Of a DNA stretch of 64,000 nucleotides, positions 24,640 through 33,183 are shown piece by piece (the stretch's first letter is position 1; each line of letters begins with the position of its first letter). The notes beneath the pieces were generated by a model. It was not told where the DNA came from. It searched no databases and worked only from the letters and a program-made list of their open reading frames with translations. The position numbers were made by a program, and so were the translations under genes. Source of the DNA: JAGWBF01 sp963663025 (GTDB taxonomy: Bacteria; Chloroflexota; Dehalococcoidia; Lucifugimonadales; JAGWBF01); the NCBI GenBank assembly GCA_963663025.1, contig OY760073.1, positions 496,001 through 560,000 of the forward strand. Reading direction: 5' to 3'.

Positions 24640-25467
24640 TCAGGTGTCCCAGCGCGGATAGGAGCCGAACACCTTCAACATGGAAGTGTGAATCCTAACC
24701 GTTTCGATGGCGGCCTCTACCACAGGGTCCTCACGGTGCCCGTGGAAGTCGATCAGGAAGATGTATTCCCCTAAAGACTGCTTGGAGGGGCGCGACTCGA
24801 CCTTGGCCAGGTTAATGTCCCAGTGGGCAAAGACCGCAAGCACGTTGTAAAGGGCCCCGGGTTTGTCTTCCTGGAACGAAAAGCATAGCGATGTCTTGTC
24901 CTTTCCCGTCCGGGGATGGTCGCTGTGGGCCAGCACTACGAAGCGGGTGACGTTTGTGGAGCTGTCCTGGATCCCCTCGCCCAGAATCTCCATCCCCTGC
25001 AGCTCAGCGGCCCTTCGAGGAGCTATGGCAGCGGAAATCTCGGCGCTTTCCCTGGCATCGTTTACAGCGGCGGCTGTGCTTAGAGAGGCTATCTGCTGGG
25101 CCTTGGGAAAACAGCGTTCCAGAAAGCTCCGGCACTGGGCCAGAGCTTGGGGATGGGAGAATATGGCCTGTATATCTCCCGACTTTGTCCCCGGCTTTAC
25201 AATCAGGCAGTGTTCTATGGGAAGCACCAGCTCGTGGCGTATGAGCAGGCGGTCTTCCTGTATGAGGGTGTCTAGAGTGAAGGTTACCGAACCTTCCTGG
25301 CTGTTTTCGATGGGCACGATACCTTCGTCTGCCATGCCCGACGCAACTGCCAAGGCTACCGCTGGGATGCTGGCGTGGGGTTCCATAGAGGCGTCGGGGT
25401 CGTATTGGACGGCCGCCTCTTCTGAGAAAGTGCCTGCCGGCCCCAGGTAAGCCAGGCGCTTCGCCAT
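24640..25467 (-). CDS. pheA: prephenate dehydratase with ACT domain
   Basis: Makes phenylpyruvate for phenylalanine synthesis. The N-terminus is RLAYLGPAGTFSEEAAVQY; the catalytic region contains PIENSQEGSV and TRFVVLAHSD; the C-terminal ACT domain is TSLCFSFQEDKPGALYNVLAVFAHWDINLAKVESRPSK, the usual phenylalanine-binding site. No chorismate mutase domain. The start overlaps the upstream TrkA stop by one base (TAATG), so it is the last gene of the potassium operon. Confidence 0.96.
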   Translation of the reverse strand: MAKRLAYLGPAGTFSEEAAVQYDPDASMEPHASIPAVALAVASGMADEGIVPIENSQEGSVTFTLDTLIQEDRLLIRHELVLPIEHCLIVKPGTKSGDIQAIFSHPQALAQCRSFLERCFPKAQQIASLSTAAAVNDARESAEISAAIAPRRAAELQGMEILGEGIQDSSTNVTRFVVLAHSDHPRTGKDKTSLCFSFQEDKPGALYNVLAVFAHWDINLAKVESRPSKQSLGEYIFLIDFHGHREDPVVEAAIETVRIHTSMLKVFGSYPRWDT

Positions 25468-26135
25468 TACCCTGCCCCAGCCAGGGTTTCGTAGAGGAGG
25501 GGTTCCTCTTCGATGCTGGTTACCACGACCACATCGTCCCCGGCATCGATGACCACCTCGTTCCAGGGCATGAGGGCTTCGTTATCCTTCACAACGAGGG
25601 TAATGAAACTGTTTGGAGGCAGCACTATGTTCTCCAACATGCTACCTACTACGGCCGCATCGGGTGGGATGGTGATGCTGACCATCTGCATGTGCCTGGG
25701 TTTCAGGTTCATCAGGTGCACGAGAGCATGGCCGGGAATCCCTTCTTCGATGGTAGAGACGATGGGATGGGTATTACCTATGGTTACATCAACTCCCGAT
25801 GTCTTGAACAGGGCTTCGTTCTGGGGGTCCCGAACCAGGGCCATGGTCCTGGGGGTGGCGAAGCTGTGCTTGGCCACTTGACAGGCAGCTAAGTTATCGT
25901 GGTCCGTAGCAGCCACAGCGATTAGCACGTCGGCCCGAACAGCCCCGGCGGCCTTCAGCACATCTATCTGGGTCCCGTCACCCTGCATGGCTATATCGAT
26001 GCTTTCCAGCTCGTCCCGCAGGGTATCGCACCGGTGTTGGTCTTTGTCGATCACGAGGACCTCATGCCCTATGGCCACCAAAGCTTTAGCAAGGTGAAAG
26101 CCGATGTTCCCGCAGCCTACTACGATTATGTACAT
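25467..26135 (-). CDS. TrkA-type potassium uptake regulatory protein (RCK)
   Basis: 222 residues. The N-terminal NAD domain is MYIIVVGCGNIGFHLAKALVAIGHEVLVID with intact GxGxxG and acidic end of strand 2. The C-terminal RCK_C domain is MQMVSITIPPDAAVVGSMLENIVLPPNSFITLVVKDN. Such proteins gate TrkH/KtrB channels in response to nucleotides. Second full-length RCK protein in this operon. Confidence 0.9.
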   Translation of the reverse strand: MYIIVVGCGNIGFHLAKALVAIGHEVLVIDKDQHRCDTLRDELESIDIAMQGDGTQIDVLKAAGAVRADVLIAVAATDHDNLAACQVAKHSFATPRTMALVRDPQNEALFKTSGVDVTIGNTHPIVSTIEEGIPGHALVHLMNLKPRHMQMVSITIPPDAAVVGSMLENIVLPPNSFITLVVKDNEALMPWNEVVIDAGDDVVVVTSIEEEPLLYETLAGAG

Positions 26136-26156
26136 AACTTAAGCCCCAGTGTCCCG

Positions 26157-26561
26157 CTAGCCTTCGTCAACCATAGCAGTGCTGATGATATCGGCCAAAA
26201 TAGTAGTCGGGCATATGGTGCGGATGCCCAATCGGCGATAGAAGCCTTCCTTCTCGGGCTCTTCCACCAGGCAGATTACCTTGGGCACCTGGAAGACCGA
26301 GCTGGCGACCTGGGCTGCCATGGCGTTCCAGTTGTCGTCGCTGGAAACGGCGAGGCATACATCCACCGAGTCGATATCAACATCCCTGAAGTCCTCCATC
26401 AGGGAGCCGCTGGAAAGGAGCACCTCAACAGGTTGTTCGTCGGACATCTGCTCCAGCTCCGCATCATCGATGCCTAGCAACGTCACCTCGTGGCCATCCT
26501 CGGCCAGGGAGGTGGCCAGCATCCTGGCCACCCTTTGGCTGCCCACCACAAGCACCTTCAT
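26157..26561 (-). CDS. RCK N-terminal-only protein with degenerate nucleotide loop
   Basis: 134 residues equal to only the NAD-binding half of TrkA. The loop reads VVGSQRVARML, so the GxGxxG motif is not preserved, and there is no RCK_C domain. The start at ATG 26561 (MKVLVVGSQ) overlaps the stop of the usp gene (ATGA); longer in-frame versions would lie inside usp. It may form mixed rings with the two complete RCK proteins, or it may be a remnant kept in the operon. Confidence 0.78.
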   Translation of the reverse strand: MKVLVVGSQRVARMLATSLAEDGHEVTLLGIDDAELEQMSDEQPVEVLLSSGSLMEDFRDVDIDSVDVCLAVSSDDNWNAMAAQVASSVFQVPKVICLVEEPEKEGFYRRLGIRTICPTTILADIISTAMVDEG

Positions 26562-27025
26562 GGGGTGGTTTCGGCCCTTATTCCGTAGCTGCTTCTTCCG
26601 GGGGCCGGCTTCTCTCGGACCACCAGCACAGGGCAAGAGGCATGCTTGAGGATGTGAGAGCTGGTATCCCCCAGGGTGAACTGGCCGAACCGGCGCTTGT
26701 AGGGAATGCCCATTACTATGACCTCGAAGTCCCGTTCATGAGCTTCCCGGACTATGGCCGGACCGGCATGCCGGGCCTGGACGTAGACAGCGGCTACGCG
26801 GCACTTTTCTTCCTTAGCCAGGGCTTCAATGTCGGTGAGAATCGCTTCACCGGCGTCGTTGTTGACATCCGCGTCCAGGGGGAGCTCCTGGCCGACCTCG
26901 ATTACGTGGAGGGCGCAAACCTGGGCTTTGTTTTCCTTGGCCATTTGGCATGCCAGGCGGAAAGCTCCTTCGCCGGCAAGGTTGCCGTTGACCGGCACAA
27001 GAATCTTCCTGAACTTTTCCGCCAC
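26558..27025 (-). CDS. universal stress protein (UspA family)
   Basis: 155 residues starting KFRKILVPVNGNLAGEGAFRLACQMAKENKAQVCALHVIEV and ending with the ATP-binding signature FTLGDTSSHILKHASCPVLVVRE. The usual GxxxG loop is present in altered form (GIPYKRRFGQFTLGDTS). Placed between RCK genes, it may couple potassium transport to energy or stress state; USP domains next to K+ transport genes are known. Confidence 0.9.
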   Translation of the reverse strand: MAEKFRKILVPVNGNLAGEGAFRLACQMAKENKAQVCALHVIEVGQELPLDADVNNDAGEAILTDIEALAKEEKCRVAAVYVQARHAGPAIVREAHERDFEVIVMGIPYKRRFGQFTLGDTSSHILKHASCPVLVVREKPAPGRSSYGIRAETTP

Positions 27026-27040
27026 GCTAGCCGTTCTTTC

Positions 27041-27769
27041 TCATTCAGCTAAGGAATCGCTGCCGTTGCGGTCGGGCGCGCTCAGCTCCCGCCTTCCTGA
27101 CTCCCCGACCGTTGAAACATGTACCTTCGCGATTTCGTTACTGCTGCCGGCGACAATAAGGATATCACCGGCCCGGATCTGTTCGTCACGCCCGGGCACC
27201 AGCAGGTACTCCCGCCCCCGTCGTATGGCCAGAACTGCTACATGGTATTTGTCCCTGGGACTTGCCAGTCCCGCCTCTGAGAGAGTCCTTCTTAAAAAGG
27301 GGTCCGGGGGTCTGAGCTTGGTTATGCCGTAGTTGGGGGCGACTTCCATGTAGTCGAGCACACCCAATTCGAAGCCAGTGTGGGCCAGCCTCCGCCCCAT
27401 CTCCTGTTCGGGGTAGATAACCTTGTCCGCCCCGACGCGCCCGATTGCGTTGCCGTGAATCTCGTTGATGGCGCGGGCTACGATATAGGGGATGCCTAGG
27501 TCTTTCAGCAGCACAGTTACTAGGATGCTGGCCTGAACATCGGAACCGATGGCCACAACTGCGACATCGAAGTTGGATACGCCAAGTTCCTTGAGCACAG
27601 CTTCGTTGGTAGCATCGGACTTCACCGCGTAGGTTACGTGCCCCAGCATATCCTGGACGTTCTTCTCATCCAGATCGATGCCCAGAACGTCGTGGCCCAT
27701 CTGGTAGAGTTCCTCTGCCACGCTTGCGCCAAAACGGCCCAACCCGACGACGACTACCTGTTTAGACAA
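27041..27769 (-). CDS. TrkA/KtrA-type potassium uptake regulatory protein
   Basis: 242 residues. The NAD site is VVVVGLGRFGASVAEELYQMGHDVLGID, followed by an RCK_C domain (about 140-220: TLSEAGLASPRDKYHVAVLAIRRGREYLLVPGRDEQIRAGDILIVAGS). It directly follows trkH, 34 bases downstream, so it is the most likely gating ring partner. Confidence 0.92.
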   Translation of the reverse strand: MSKQVVVVGLGRFGASVAEELYQMGHDVLGIDLDEKNVQDMLGHVTYAVKSDATNEAVLKELGVSNFDVAVVAIGSDVQASILVTVLLKDLGIPYIVARAINEIHGNAIGRVGADKVIYPEQEMGRRLAHTGFELGVLDYMEVAPNYGITKLRPPDPFLRRTLSEAGLASPRDKYHVAVLAIRRGREYLLVPGRDEQIRAGDILIVAGSSNEIAKVHVSTVGESGRRELSAPDRNGSDSLAE

Positions 27770-27803
27770 GCCGTGCTCCTCAGCCCAGGTTCAGGCATGA
27801 TTT

Positions 27804-29234
27804 CTAACCTATTTTAACCCTTTCCTGAACAAAACGATATACGGTTGACTCCTGCCTGGGCGTCAGGGCAAGGGCGAGGGTTAAAGGTCCCAGCCTACCG
27901 ACCAGCATGGTAATGATGAACAACACCTTCCCGGGTGTACTTAGCTCTGAAGGCACTCCGGTGGACAGGCCAGTGGTGCCGAAGGCCGAAACGGTGTCGA
28001 AGAAGAGGTCCAGGAAGGGGATGTTGTTGGACCTTTCCGTCAAGGTAAGGCCAAGGCAAATGGCAAACACGATCACCATTCCCAAGGCCGCCACCGTGAG
28101 GGCCCTGTGTACCTGGAAGTGGGGGATTTCCCTGTCGAAAGCCTCGGCCTGCAGTCTCCCGCGCACCGAAGACACAACTGCGGCAATGATGACCGCGAGG
28201 GTTGCCACCTTGATGCCCCCGGCCACCGAACCGGCAGCTCCGCCTATGAACATCAGCAGTGGGTAAAAGAGGTCATGGAGCTGGGTGGTCTGGCTAACGT
28301 CGATGGTGGTCAGCCCCGCAGTCCTACCGCTGATCGAATGGAAGATGGAGTGGACGGTCTTCATCCCCAATGAAGAGGCACCTAGGGTGTGCTCATTGTC
28401 GAACTCGGCGATGAAGAGCACCGCTGCTCCCAGGGCCCACAGGAACATGCTGGTAACGATCACCATCTTGGTATCCAGGGCGAACCGGGAGAAGCGGTGC
28501 TGCCTGAACACATCCACCAGCACGGTCCATCCGATTCCTCCCAGCACGATCAGGGCCGCCAGCACTGCGAGGAGGGGAACGTCCCCGAAGAAGAGACTCA
28601 GGCTGTTGGAGTCGGGGAGGATGGAAAAGCCGGCATTGTTGAATGCGGAAACCGAGAGGAACGCAGACTGCCAAACAGATTCCCCCGTCGAGAACTCGCC
28701 GTGGAGGCGCCACCAGATGAGGGCTGCGCCAATCACATAGATCAACGTAACTATCAGGATGATGTTGCGCAGGAGAGGCACTATCCCTCCAAGCCTGTCG
28801 ACGCCCATGGTGTCCCGCATCAGCATACGTTCTGGGAGGGTAATGCGCTGACCGAGCACTATGAGAAAGAAGGTTGCAAGAGACGTGAATCCCAACCCTC
28901 CAATCAGCATAAGGGCGAATATGACGGCCTTCCCGAAATCCGTCCAATAGGTGGCCGTATCCACAACGGTCAGCCCGGTCACGGTCACGGCAGAGGTGGC
29001 CGTGAAGTAGGCCAGGACCAGGGGGGTGAAGCCGTCGTCGGTGCTGGCAAAGGGCAGGGTGAGGAGCAGTCCACCAATGAGCACCAGGCCGCTGAAGCTG
29101 TAGAAGAGGATAAATGCGGGAATGAAATGCCGGGAAGGGTGCCGTCGAGGTGAAGTCTTCACAACCACGGGGACCACTTCCCGCGACCTTGGCCGCCTAA
29201 CTATACGGTCACCTGTCGGTGGAGGTCGTTCCAT
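27804..29234 (-). CDS. trkH: Trk/Ktr potassium channel subunit (TrkH/KtrB)
   Basis: 476 residues with about eight to ten membrane helices and four P-loop repeats carrying selectivity-filter glycines: TATSAVTVTGLTV, SAFNNAGFS, ISGRTAGLTTID, SAFGTTGLSTG. Forms the ion-conducting subunit for K+ (or Na+-coupled K+) uptake. A basic N-terminus of about 30 residues precedes the first helix. First gene of the operon running down to pheA. Confidence 0.94.
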   Translation of the reverse strand: MERPPPTGDRIVRRPRSREVVPVVVKTSPRRHPSRHFIPAFILFYSFSGLVLIGGLLLTLPFASTDDGFTPLVLAYFTATSAVTVTGLTVVDTATYWTDFGKAVIFALMLIGGLGFTSLATFFLIVLGQRITLPERMLMRDTMGVDRLGGIVPLLRNIILIVTLIYVIGAALIWWRLHGEFSTGESVWQSAFLSVSAFNNAGFSILPDSNSLSLFFGDVPLLAVLAALIVLGGIGWTVLVDVFRQHRFSRFALDTKMVIVTSMFLWALGAAVLFIAEFDNEHTLGASSLGMKTVHSIFHSISGRTAGLTTIDVSQTTQLHDLFYPLLMFIGGAAGSVAGGIKVATLAVIIAAVVSSVRGRLQAEAFDREIPHFQVHRALTVAALGMVIVFAICLGLTLTERSNNIPFLDLFFDTVSAFGTTGLSTGVPSELSTPGKVLFIITMLVGRLGPLTLALALTPRQESTVYRFVQERVKIG

Positions 29235-29379
29235 CCGTCCTTCTTGGGGTCTGCGGGTACGCTGCCCAGCCTCTTCGGGCTGGCGTCAGGGAGTATAACC
29301 CAGTTACGGCGATGGGATAAAGCCAAATTCTGTAACATCCCAGTCTCGGAAACAGGGATTCCCACGTACCAAAATTACC

Positions 29380-29409
29380 TTGCAGACAAAAATATCGCCA
29401 TGCTAGATT
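29380..29409 (+). promoter_or_regulatory. predicted promoter of the small Cys-motif gene
   Basis: -35 TTGCAG (29380-29385), 18 bp spacer, -10 TAGATT (29404-29409) with extended TGC, 30 bases before the ATG at 29439. Confidence 0.55.
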
Positions 29410-29438
29410 TTGCGACCAAGGAAAGGAGCAGAATAGGT

Positions 29439-29687
29439 ATGGTGCGGCAGGTTTCCAGGCCCAGTCCCAGTGAACAGGCTGAGTCATCTGAGTGTAAGCA
29501 TCACTGGCTGATCGAATCTCCTCAAGGTCCGGTAAGCAAGGGGATATGCCAGCTTTGCGATGCAACCAGGGAGTTCAAGAACTACATAGATGCGATCTCG
29601 TGGGGAGAGGAGTCTTCCCAGTCCACGGCGAATTACGCTACCGCCGACGCATCGGCGGAAAGCACGGACGACCTGTCCGAGGGCTAG
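29439..29687 (+). CDS. small protein with Cys/His motif (possible zinc knuckle)
   Basis: 82 residues, no recognised family name. The core SECKHHWLIESPQGPVSKGICQLCDATREFKNYID has a first Cys (with adjacent His residues) and a CxxC pair 20 residues later, a spacing that could bind zinc. The flanks are Ser/Glu-rich and probably disordered. AAAGGAGCAG precedes the ATG and a promoter is present, supporting a real gene. It stands alone on the plus strand between trkH and cofE. A role is not inferable. Confidence 0.7.
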   Translation: MVRQVSRPSPSEQAESSECKHHWLIESPQGPVSKGICQLCDATREFKNYIDAISWGEESSQSTANYATADASAESTDDLSEG

Positions 29688-29715
29688 GTCTTTCTGATCC
29701 CAGCTTCTGCCTGGG

Positions 29716-30468
29716 TCATCTGAACATGTCCCGTTCGGGGCTCCGCACCAGCTTACTTGCCCCTTCGTCGCCTTCCACGTACCGATAACCCCGAATCAGC
29801 GCCACGGGCACCCCATCCGTCTTACCTGTGACCAGCTCGGCTGCTCCCGCTATTTCATCAGCTATTGCGATGACAGTGGTGCGCATCATCTGCCCATAGG
29901 CATCTTCCTTTTCGCGGTAGTCCACCACCGCATCCATCCCCGATACTCCGATAGCTACGTTGACAGCACCTTCCCGCCAGGGCCTGCCGAAGGTGTCGGA
30001 TATAACCACCGCAACCTCCTTGCCTGTGTTTGCAAGGATGCCCTGCCGGATGTGCCTTGCGGAGGCGTCGGGATCGACGGGCAGCATCGCCACGGTCCCT
30101 GTGCCGGGCAGGTTGGATGCATCTACGCCCGAATTGGCGCAGATGAAACCATGTCGGGTCTCGCTGATGATGTTCCCCCGGTCCATGCGCACAATGCGGC
30201 GGCTCTCCCACAGTATCACCTCTGTGTGGCGCGGGTCCCGGTGGCTACCTTCCGACATCTGGACGGCAATCCGGGAAGCTGATACATCATCCAGGTTGAC
30301 CACCCTTCCTTCGGCCTTGGAGACGACCTTCTGAGTGACGACCAGGATATCTCCCGCTTCCAGGTCAACACCCTGCTTGTCCAGGGCCGCAAGGATTAGC
30401 TGCGACAGGTCGTCGCCCTGCTGCACCTCGGGAATCCCTTCGATGCCCACTACCTGTACTGCTGTCAT
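29716..30468 (-). CDS. cofE: coenzyme F420-0:L-glutamate ligase
   Basis: CofE adds gamma-linked glutamates to F420-0 with GTP. The 250-residue protein shows VQVVGIEGIPEVQQGDDLSQLI, DILVVTQKVVSKAEGRVV, the block IISETRHGFICANSGVDASNL and the C-terminal ISDTFGRPWREGAVNVAIGVSGM, all hallmark CofE blocks. It implies that the organism makes F420; other biosynthesis genes (cofC, cofD, cofG/H) are not in the window. It lies alone, divergent from the adenosyltransferase gene. Confidence 0.94.
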   Translation of the reverse strand: MTAVQVVGIEGIPEVQQGDDLSQLILAALDKQGVDLEAGDILVVTQKVVSKAEGRVVNLDDVSASRIAVQMSEGSHRDPRHTEVILWESRRIVRMDRGNIISETRHGFICANSGVDASNLPGTGTVAMLPVDPDASARHIRQGILANTGKEVAVVISDTFGRPWREGAVNVAIGVSGMDAVVDYREKEDAYGQMMRTTVIAIADEIAGAAELVTGKTDGVPVALIRGYRYVEGDEGASKLVRSPERDMFR

Positions 30469-30600
30469 CTGCCATCTCCGGCGCCTAGCTGCCCCAAGTA
30501 TAGCGTGCAGGGTACCCCTGTGCTAGAATTTAATCCCTTCCCACCCCTGCCTACCGGGCATCTGCCTCTGTCCTGAAGCAACGACGCCGAGCGAGGAACA

Positions 30601-31161
30601 ATGACGTCTTCCCATCGAAAAAAGATCTACACCAAGTACGGTGACGCCGGTGAAACCAGCCTGCTGTACGGTGGCAGGGTCCGCAAGGGCGACCCCCACA
30701 CCGAGGCCTACGGTGTCGCGGATGAGGCTGTATCGGCCATGGGGCTTGGAAGAGCCCTCAGCGACGATGCCGAGGTCAAGACACTGCTGAAAGAGCTGGA
30801 GAGGGAGATGTTTGTCGTCATGTCGGAGTTGGCGACCGATCCGGACAAGTACGACCTTTTTCTGACCCACTTCAACCCCGTTAGCCCAGATATGGTCACC
30901 AACCTGGAAGAGACCATAGATGACCTGGAAAGCAAAGCTGAGATGCCCAACGTGTTCGTCCTGCCCGGCGGGTCTCCTCCTTCCGCGGCCATCGATCTGG
31001 CCAGGTCCAAGATTCGCACCACGGAGAGACGGGCCGTCGACCTAAAGCACTTGGGCTTGCTCACCAACGATCACATTCTGAGTTACCTGAACCGGCTGGG
31101 AGACCTGCTATTCGTCCTGGCCAGGTTTCAGGACCGTTCCATACCCCTGGAGAAAGTGTAA
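30601..31161 (+). CDS. PduO-type cob(I)alamin adenosyltransferase
   Basis: 186 residues. ATP-binding start KKIYTKYGDAGETSLLYGGRV, the central NVFVLPGG and the helix ARSKIRTTERRAVDL are typical of PduO-type ATP:cob(I)alamin adenosyltransferase, which makes adenosylcobalamin for mutases such as methylmalonyl-CoA mutase. It fits with meaB (1198) and the propionyl-CoA carboxylase gene (62177). A TGTGCTAGAAT extended -10 lies about 70 bases upstream. Confidence 0.92.
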   Translation: MTSSHRKKIYTKYGDAGETSLLYGGRVRKGDPHTEAYGVADEAVSAMGLGRALSDDAEVKTLLKELEREMFVVMSELATDPDKYDLFLTHFNPVSPDMVTNLEETIDDLESKAEMPNVFVLPGGSPPSAAIDLARSKIRTTERRAVDLKHLGLLTNDHILSYLNRLGDLLFVLARFQDRSIPLEKV

Positions 31162-31203
31162 AGCCGCCCCTCTGTGGGTGGACCGCAGCGAAAGTCGGTC
31201 ACA

Positions 31204-31830
31204 ATGGCAAAGCTGGTTGTTAAGGTAGTGGACTACGAGTCAGGCAACCTGCGCAGCGTTTCCAGGGCCCTGGAAAACGCGGACGCCCATCCCGTTCTGA
31301 CGTCGGACCCCGCTGCCCTGGAATCGGCCGATGCCATAGTACTGCCAGGGGTCGGCTCAGGAAGGGCCGCCATGGAGGCCCTCGATCAGAGAGGACTGGT
31401 GAAGCCGTTGCAAGAGGCGGTGGCATCAGGAAAGCCTATGCTCTGTATCTGCCTGGGCCTCCAGATCCTGATGGACGACACCGAGGAGGGCAGCTCTCCC
31501 TGCCTAGGCATCGTTTCCGGAACGACGCGAAAGCTGCCCGACGGCCTCAAGGTTCCCCACATGGGTTGGAACAGCGTCAGCTTCAAGCGTGAACACCCCC
31601 TGCTGAATGGAATTCCCGACGGCAGCTATTTTTACTTCGTCCACAGCTACTACGCCGAACCGCTGGAGGACGATGTGGCAACGGGCGTTACGGAATATGG
31701 GCTGCCCTTCTGCAGCATCTTGACCCAGGGGAACCTAATGGCAACTCAATTCCATCCTGAAAAGAGCGGCGATTTCGGCCTGAAGATATACAGGAACTTC
31801 GTTGACTACGCCTCAGCGACATGGAGATAA
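31204..31830 (+). CDS. hisH: imidazole glycerol phosphate synthase, glutaminase subunit
   Basis: HisH releases ammonia from glutamine for HisF. Class I amidotransferase: YESGNLRSVSRALE, oxyanion loop VLPGVGSGRAAMEAL, nucleophile Cys in MLCICLGLQIL, and His/Glu in QFHPEKSG. ATG 31204 (MAKLVVKVVDYESGN) is chosen over an upstream in-frame start at 31174. Overlaps hisA by 10 bases. Confidence 0.96.
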   Translation: MAKLVVKVVDYESGNLRSVSRALENADAHPVLTSDPAALESADAIVLPGVGSGRAAMEALDQRGLVKPLQEAVASGKPMLCICLGLQILMDDTEEGSSPCLGIVSGTTRKLPDGLKVPHMGWNSVSFKREHPLLNGIPDGSYFYFVHSYYAEPLEDDVATGVTEYGLPFCSILTQGNLMATQFHPEKSGDFGLKIYRNFVDYASATWR

Positions 31831-32546
31831 TCCCGGCCCTGGACCTGAAGTCCGGGAGATGTGTCCGCCTATACCAGGGAGACTTCGCCCAGGAAACCGT
31901 GTTCTCCTCCGATCCCCTGGAGGTCGCCCAACGGTGGCAGAATGAAGGAGCTGAACGCCTCCACATCGTTGACCTGGATGGGGCGGCCACCGGTGAGCAG
32001 ACCAACTACGATGTGATCCGAGAGCTTGTGTCCATCCTACATGTCCCCGTCCAGGTGGGTGGGGGCGTAAGAAGCCGGGAATCGGCCGAGAGCTTGCTGG
32101 GCCTGGGGGTATCCCGGGTGGTCCTTGGAACTGCTGCCATAGAAGACCCGGCACTGGTTGAAGAGCTGTGCCTCATCCACGGAGGGGAGAGTGTAGTGGT
32201 GGCGGTGGACTCCAGGGATGGTTACGTCGCCACCAGGGGCTGGGTGGAAGGTACGGGAATACTGGCCGTCGATCTGGTGCAAGGCATGGGTGTCCTTGGA
32301 GTGCCCAGGTTCCTGTGCACCGACATCTCCAGGGACGGTACCCTGACCCATCCCAATTTCGATGCCCTCCGGCAGCTTGTCCATACCACGACCGGAGCCA
32401 TACTGGCGTCCGGGGGCATCACCTCCGAGGAGGATATCCGGGAGCTGACAGGGATAGGCGTGGAAGGTGCTATATTGGGACGGGCGTTGTACACTGGAGA
32501 CATACGTTTGGAAGCGGCGATCGAAGCTGCCAACCCCCACTTATAG
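31821..32546 (+). CDS. hisA: ProFAR isomerase (HisA)
   Basis: TIM-barrel isomerase of histidine synthesis. MEIIPALDLKSGRCVRLYQGDFAQETVFSSDP gives the first catalytic Asp (ALDLKSG); VQVGGGVRSRESAESLLGLGVSRVVLGTAA and CTDISRDGTLTHPNF (second Asp) match HisA. In some actinobacteria the homologue (PriA) also replaces TrpF; here a separate trpF exists. Confidence 0.96.
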   Translation: MEIIPALDLKSGRCVRLYQGDFAQETVFSSDPLEVAQRWQNEGAERLHIVDLDGAATGEQTNYDVIRELVSILHVPVQVGGGVRSRESAESLLGLGVSRVVLGTAAIEDPALVEELCLIHGGESVVVAVDSRDGYVATRGWVEGTGILAVDLVQGMGVLGVPRFLCTDISRDGTLTHPNFDALRQLVHTTTGAILASGGITSEEDIRELTGIGVEGAILGRALYTGDIRLEAAIEAANPHL

Positions 32547-32577
32547 GTAGCTGCCCCGGGCGAGTAGGAGCCATGTC

Positions 32578-33162
32578 TTGACGGAACGCTTTGAGTATCC
32601 CGAAACCGAGGCCTTTATCCAGAGGCTGTTGCGCCCCGAGCGGGCGGAGCTCACCGATCCCTTCACCATCCTCAACTACATGCCCATAGAACCCTATGAC
32701 CATGTTGCAGATATCGGGTGTGGGCCGGGATTCTTCTCCATACCCATTGCCAAGTACCTGATCCATGGCAAACTTTACGCCCTGGACATCGAGGAAGGGA
32801 TGCTGCATGCCCTGCGCGAAAGGCTGACGGAAGCTAAGCTCGGCAACGTGGATGTCCTGCGGTGCGAAGAGGCGGAGTTCCCTGTGGCCGATGGCACCTT
32901 GGATGGGGTGTTCCTTGCCTTCGTCACCCACCATCCCCAGGACCGGGTGGGGTTCTTGGAGGCAGCGCGAGGTCTGCTCAAGCCTAAAGGGTGGTGCGTC
33001 ATCCTGGAGTGGTTTAAGAAACAGACGGAATCGGGACCACCGCTGGAACATCGCATCGATCCCGACCAGATGGCGGGTCTCTGCCGGAAGGCGGGATTCC
33101 AGCATCGAGGCTGGCGAGACCTGAACGGTCAACAGTACATGACCATGGCAAAGAATCTGTAG
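32578..33162 (+). CDS. class I SAM-dependent methyltransferase
   Basis: 194 residues with the SAM loop HVADIGCGPGFFSIPIAKYL, the acidic end LYALDIEEGML and motif VFLAFVTHHPQDRVGFLEAARGLLKPKGWCVILEW, a UbiE/type-11 fold. TTG or GTG region start near 32578 gives TERFEYPETEAFIQRLLRPERAELTDPF. It is inserted between hisA and hisF, but no histidine-pathway role is known for such an enzyme. Confidence 0.85.
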   Translation: MTERFEYPETEAFIQRLLRPERAELTDPFTILNYMPIEPYDHVADIGCGPGFFSIPIAKYLIHGKLYALDIEEGMLHALRERLTEAKLGNVDVLRCEEAEFPVADGTLDGVFLAFVTHHPQDRVGFLEAARGLLKPKGWCVILEWFKKQTESGPPLEHRIDPDQMAGLCRKAGFQHRGWRDLNGQQYMTMAKNL

Positions 33163-33183
33163 GGCCTTCCCCTCGCCTTAGCT

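Noticed and set aside
30469..30600. Cobalamin riboswitch before the adenosyltransferase gene
   Set aside because: The gap is only 130 nt and lacks the conserved B12-box-like core; only an extended -10 is visible.
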